From Mucilaginibacter myungsuensis (GTDB taxonomy: Bacteria > Bacteroidota > Bacteroidia > Sphingobacteriales > Sphingobacteriaceae): a stretch of DNA of 64,000 nucleotides. How positions within the stretch are numbered: position 1 is the stretch's first letter; each line of letters begins with the position of its first letter. Below are positions 61,347 to 64,000 of the stretch, piece by piece. A program made the translations under genes and the position numbers. A model generated the notes under the pieces. That model was not told the origin of the DNA. It was given only the letters and a program-made list of their open reading frames with translations, and did not search any database. Location: positions 62,001 through 126,000 of the forward strand of contig NZ_JADFFL010000005.1 of NCBI RefSeq assembly GCF_015222005.1, written 5' to 3'.

Positions 61347-63275
61347 TTAATTCACGACGTCTTGCACGATAGCCTTTATGTCATCTTTGATTTGTTGGTA
61401 ATTACGCAGGACCTCCGCCTGATCGATATCTCGAACGGTGGGGATAGGTTGATAATTCAACTCTTCATTGCGAATACTGTCATGGTCATTTTGAATTTCG
61501 TTATGAAACACTTTTAAGCTGATCTTATTGGTCGGGTCATCGGCTACCATGCCAACAAATTCACCGGAGGACAGCCCAGCAATTTTAGAGGCAGGTATCG
61601 CGAAGTCCAGCTGAGTAGAACGGCTCACCGAGGTATCCTGACTGTTGATGGATACACTTTCTTTTTGTTGGTTAATTTTTCCGAAGCGTTCTGACAACTG
61701 TTTGGCTGTATCGCCTGTTACCTGCCCGCAAATAATATTACCTACGATATTCATAATAACCTCTGCCTGATCACGACCATAATCCTTTTTAAGCTGGCTG
61801 TAATCCTGAACCGCCAGTGTCACCGCTACCTTATTAGACCTTGCCGTAGCAATGAGGTTGTCAATGCCGTTGAAGTAGATGGTTGGGAACTCATCGAAGA
61901 TCATACTGCATTTCTGGCGGTTCTTTTGGTTGACCAGCTTGTTAATGCGGTTGATATACAAGGACAGCACAGCACCGTTCACCTGTGATTTTTGCGGATT
62001 ATTGGCGAGGCAGACAATCTTCGGTTCATCAGGATTATTGATGTCTAAAGAGAAATCATTGCCACTTAGTACATAATAAAGTTGAGGTGAAGACAGACGC
62101 GCCAAACTGATCTTAGCGCTTGCCACCTGACCTTCCAACTGCTCATAGGCCTCATTCTGCCAGGCAGAAATAAAAGGATTGATCAATACTTCAATTTCAG
62201 GTTCCTGTAATAGTACCTCAAACAGATCTTTGTAATCTACCTGTGCCAATTCAATAACATGCGGCAACGTACAAAAGCGACCGTCTTGATACTTTCGCAG
62301 AAACCACATGATGGCCGTGATGAAATTGATCGGTGATTCTACAAAGAAGTCGCCTTGCTTTTTGATCCACTCACGGTTTAAGCCAAGCATGATCGTTCGA
62401 CTGGCGTCAATTGCATCTGTTATGTCCAGCATGGTTTCCGGCTCCAGTGGATTGGCGCGGTGCATGATATGTTCGAGGTTGATCACATACTGAGTTGGTT
62501 TGACCTTGTACAAGTGACCGTGTTGAAGCAAAGCGTTATAGGCAATCCTGGTTAGGTCGTCATATTTAAAATCATAGATCAGCATGGAAAATCCTTTTTG
62601 AATATGTTGGGTAATAATGTGGCGGATAACGAAGTAGGACTTACCAGAGCCGGGACTGCCACCGATCAATGTGCCACGAAAAGGGTTGATGATATTGATC
62701 CAGCTTTTACGCGCTTTGCCTTTCAGGTGGTAGATAGCAGGCAAATTGATTGAATACTCATTGTTGAGATATCGCTCTTCCTGTGGAAATGATTCGTTTG
62801 CTCTGTTAAAGATGTCATCAGTTAGCTTCAATTTGAGCATTCTAAAAAGGGCACTTAGTCCTGACAAAATCAGTAAATATCCTAAAGAGGTCATTCCGAT
62901 ATAGAGAAATGCCCTCGCTGACATAGAATAGTGGACGTTAAGGAATGCTGCACTGACAAAGTATAACAGCAAGCCAATCAAAGCATAAATAGTAATTGTT
63001 TTAAGTTTGATCTTCTCATCTTTCTTCCCCTTGCTGCCTAACAAGGAAATCATTAAAGCGAATAGTGCTGCAAGTTTTGCATAAAGTACACTTTTGAAGA
63101 CTGTCATTTTCGAGACAGGCAGTAGGATACTGTTAATGACCGGCTTGGTCAAACCCCAATGCTGAAATGCGGCATAGCAGGAAATATAAAAATGAAGGAT
63201 AAGAATGGCCAGGCTGATAAACCGGGTAAAATCAATGATCCTTCTTAATGCTTGTTCGTTTTCACCTGTTTGCAT
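61347..63275 (-). CDS. VirD4/TraG-type coupling protein (T4CP)
   Basis: 642 residues. Four membrane helices in the first 150 residues, Walker A around residues 203-213 (LIGGSPGSGKSYFVIRHIIT), Walker B (CSMIFDEFPTIYFNGIDNLI) and the domain around VAVTLAVQDYSQLKKDYGRD. It brings the relaxase-bound DNA strand to the transfer channel and pumps it. Downstream of the relaxase gene (11-base gap), the usual mobB-mobC order. Confidence 0.94.
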   Translation of the reverse strand: MQTGENEQALRRIIDFTRFISLAILILHFYISCYAAFQHWGLTKPVINSILLPVSKMTVFKSVLYAKLAALFALMISLLGSKGKKDEKIKLKTITIYALIGLLLYFVSAAFLNVHYSMSARAFLYIGMTSLGYLLILSGLSALFRMLKLKLTDDIFNRANESFPQEERYLNNEYSINLPAIYHLKGKARKSWINIINPFRGTLIGGSPGSGKSYFVIRHIITQHIQKGFSMLIYDFKYDDLTRIAYNALLQHGHLYKVKPTQYVINLEHIMHRANPLEPETMLDITDAIDASRTIMLGLNREWIKKQGDFFVESPINFITAIMWFLRKYQDGRFCTLPHVIELAQVDYKDLFEVLLQEPEIEVLINPFISAWQNEAYEQLEGQVASAKISLARLSSPQLYYVLSGNDFSLDINNPDEPKIVCLANNPQKSQVNGAVLSLYINRINKLVNQKNRQKCSMIFDEFPTIYFNGIDNLIATARSNKVAVTLAVQDYSQLKKDYGRDQAEVIMNIVGNIICGQVTGDTAKQLSERFGKINQQKESVSINSQDTSVSRSTQLDFAIPASKIAGLSSGEFVGMVADDPTNKISLKVFHNEIQNDHDSIRNEELNYQPIPTVRDIDQAEVLRNYQQIKDDIKAIVQDVVN

Positions 63276-63286
63276 AACTGTAAAAT

Positions 63287-64000
63287 TTAAAGTGAATGTC
63301 CTCTGCGTTTTTTCTTGCGCTTTCTTTGCTGTAGCCTGCCCATGGCTGCCATATCTTGTTTTTCCTCCTGGTATAAGGCTTCTAGCAATGCACTGCCACC
63401 GTTGAAGTTGTTATTACCGTTTATTCCTGTGTTATCAGGCAAATGTTTATTGCCGGATAGTTCAACGTTATGGCTTGGTTTAATGCTTCCATCTGATCGT
63501 GCAAAGAATTGTGAAAGGCTGTTTGCGCTATAGTTTTTGCCTAAATCACTGCCGTTGAACACAGCTTTAGTTTTATGATCGACAAACGTCACCCCATACA
63601 ACCGGCCATCCTCACTGTGCCTGAAAATGGCTTCAATATTCTGTTCCTTAAGCTTTAACTGAAACTCGGTTTTACCAATCGGTTTGCTCAGCAGATCATC
63701 AATCGTATACTTTACCTGCTCTCTTAATGATTTGCGTAGCACCTCATTTAAAGCAAAGCGTCCTTCCAACGTTTTTAACGTTGGTTTACCGTAGATACTG
63801 CTGGCCTTGATGGGAACGCCGATCTTGCCGCCTTTACCATCCAGTGCCCAGTATACCAACCCGTTTTTCTCATACATCCTGGATTCTTTTGAACCCCGGT
63901 CAGCCGTCACGTTAAAGCCGTTCAGCACCGCGTTAAATTCCGGGATACTGGTAAACTTGTATGTTCGCAATACCTCACTTACGACATTAGTGATGGCCCG
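63287..64000 (-). CDS. Relaxase (MobB type), C-terminal part only
   Basis: The frame is open across the right window edge, so only about 237 C-terminal residues are present. MRTYKFTSIPEFNAVLNGFN, GLVYWALDGKGGKIGVPIKA, SSIYGKPTLKTLEGRFALNE and a basic end (RLQQRKRKKKRRGHSL) match the C-terminal half of Bacteroidota relaxase/mobilisation nucleases. The catalytic N-terminus with the metal-binding His residues lies outside. It nicks the element at oriT. Confidence 0.88.
   Translation of the reverse strand, partial: RAITNVVSEVLRTYKFTSIPEFNAVLNGFNVTADRGSKESRMYEKNGLVYWALDGKGGKIGVPIKASSIYGKPTLKTLEGRFALNEVLRKSLREQVKYTIDDLLSKPIGKTEFQLKLKEQNIEAIFRHSEDGRLYGVTFVDHKTKAVFNGSDLGKNYSANSLSQFFARSDGSIKPSHNVELSGNKHLPDNTGINGNNNFNGGSALLEALYQEEKQDMAAMGRLQQRKRKKKRRGHSL

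Overview
The window looks like chromosome from a Bacteroidota bacterium, most likely of the Sphingobacteriaceae (Mucilaginibacter/Pedobacter type). The evidence is a CTnDOT-style transfer operon (TraE/F/G/I/J/K/L/M/N with an RteC-type regulator), many AraC and LytTR regulators, short lipoprotein signals ending in Cys, and promoter -7 boxes of the form TAnnTTTG. The genus is inferred, not proven.

Region 1 (1-8.9 kb) is chromosomal and partly decaying. It has an AraC gene cut by the window edge, an aldo/keto reductase followed directly by its own AraC regulator, and a flavin monooxygenase coupled to an AraC regulator with a metal-domain-like C-terminus. Three wrecks follow: an AraC gene, a UvrA-type ATPase and a DksA/TraR protein. 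An intact DUF4385-like gene overlaps the end of the UvrA wreck. A tRNA 3'-half fragment with a hairpin (8755-8865) marks an old integration site.

Region 2 (8.9-21.1 kb) lies between this scar and two similar scars at 21.19-21.44 kb. It holds a LytTR/LytS-type two-component pair and a divergent, tightly packed set of mostly exported redox proteins: three aldo/keto reductases counting the region 1 copy (two here), a beta-propeller protein, two sugar/sorbosone dehydrogenases, a flavodoxin, a cytochrome c, a cupin, and the small and large subunits of a molybdenum hydroxylase. Together they suggest oxidation of sugars or aldehydes at or outside the inner membrane, with the cytochrome as electron sink.

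Region 3 (21.7-40.4 kb) is a metal-resistance block. The rightward half is for copper: CopA ATPase, CopZ-like chaperone, an HMA-AraC fusion regulator, DUF305, a 19-cysteine copper storage protein, two DUF3347 proteins, a haem-binding protein and a very large multicopper oxidase carrying metal-binding repeats and a CopB-like barrel. The leftward half is a Zn/Cd/Co-type ATPase, an RseP-like protease, an RND adaptor, an RND pump fused to its outer membrane channel, and a small Cys-cluster protein.

Region 4 (40.7-64 kb) is the backbone of an integrative conjugative element, mostly on the minus strand: accessory genes (DUF932, GNAT/DUF1778 toxin-antitoxin, HEPN-domain protein, XRE regulator, several unknowns), then traN, M, L, K, J, three related TraI-like genes, a lipoprotein, traG (VirB4), F, E, a TraD-position membrane protein, RteC, the VirD4 coupling protein, and the C-terminus of the relaxase at the right edge. 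No integrase is in the window. The metal block is probably cargo of this element.
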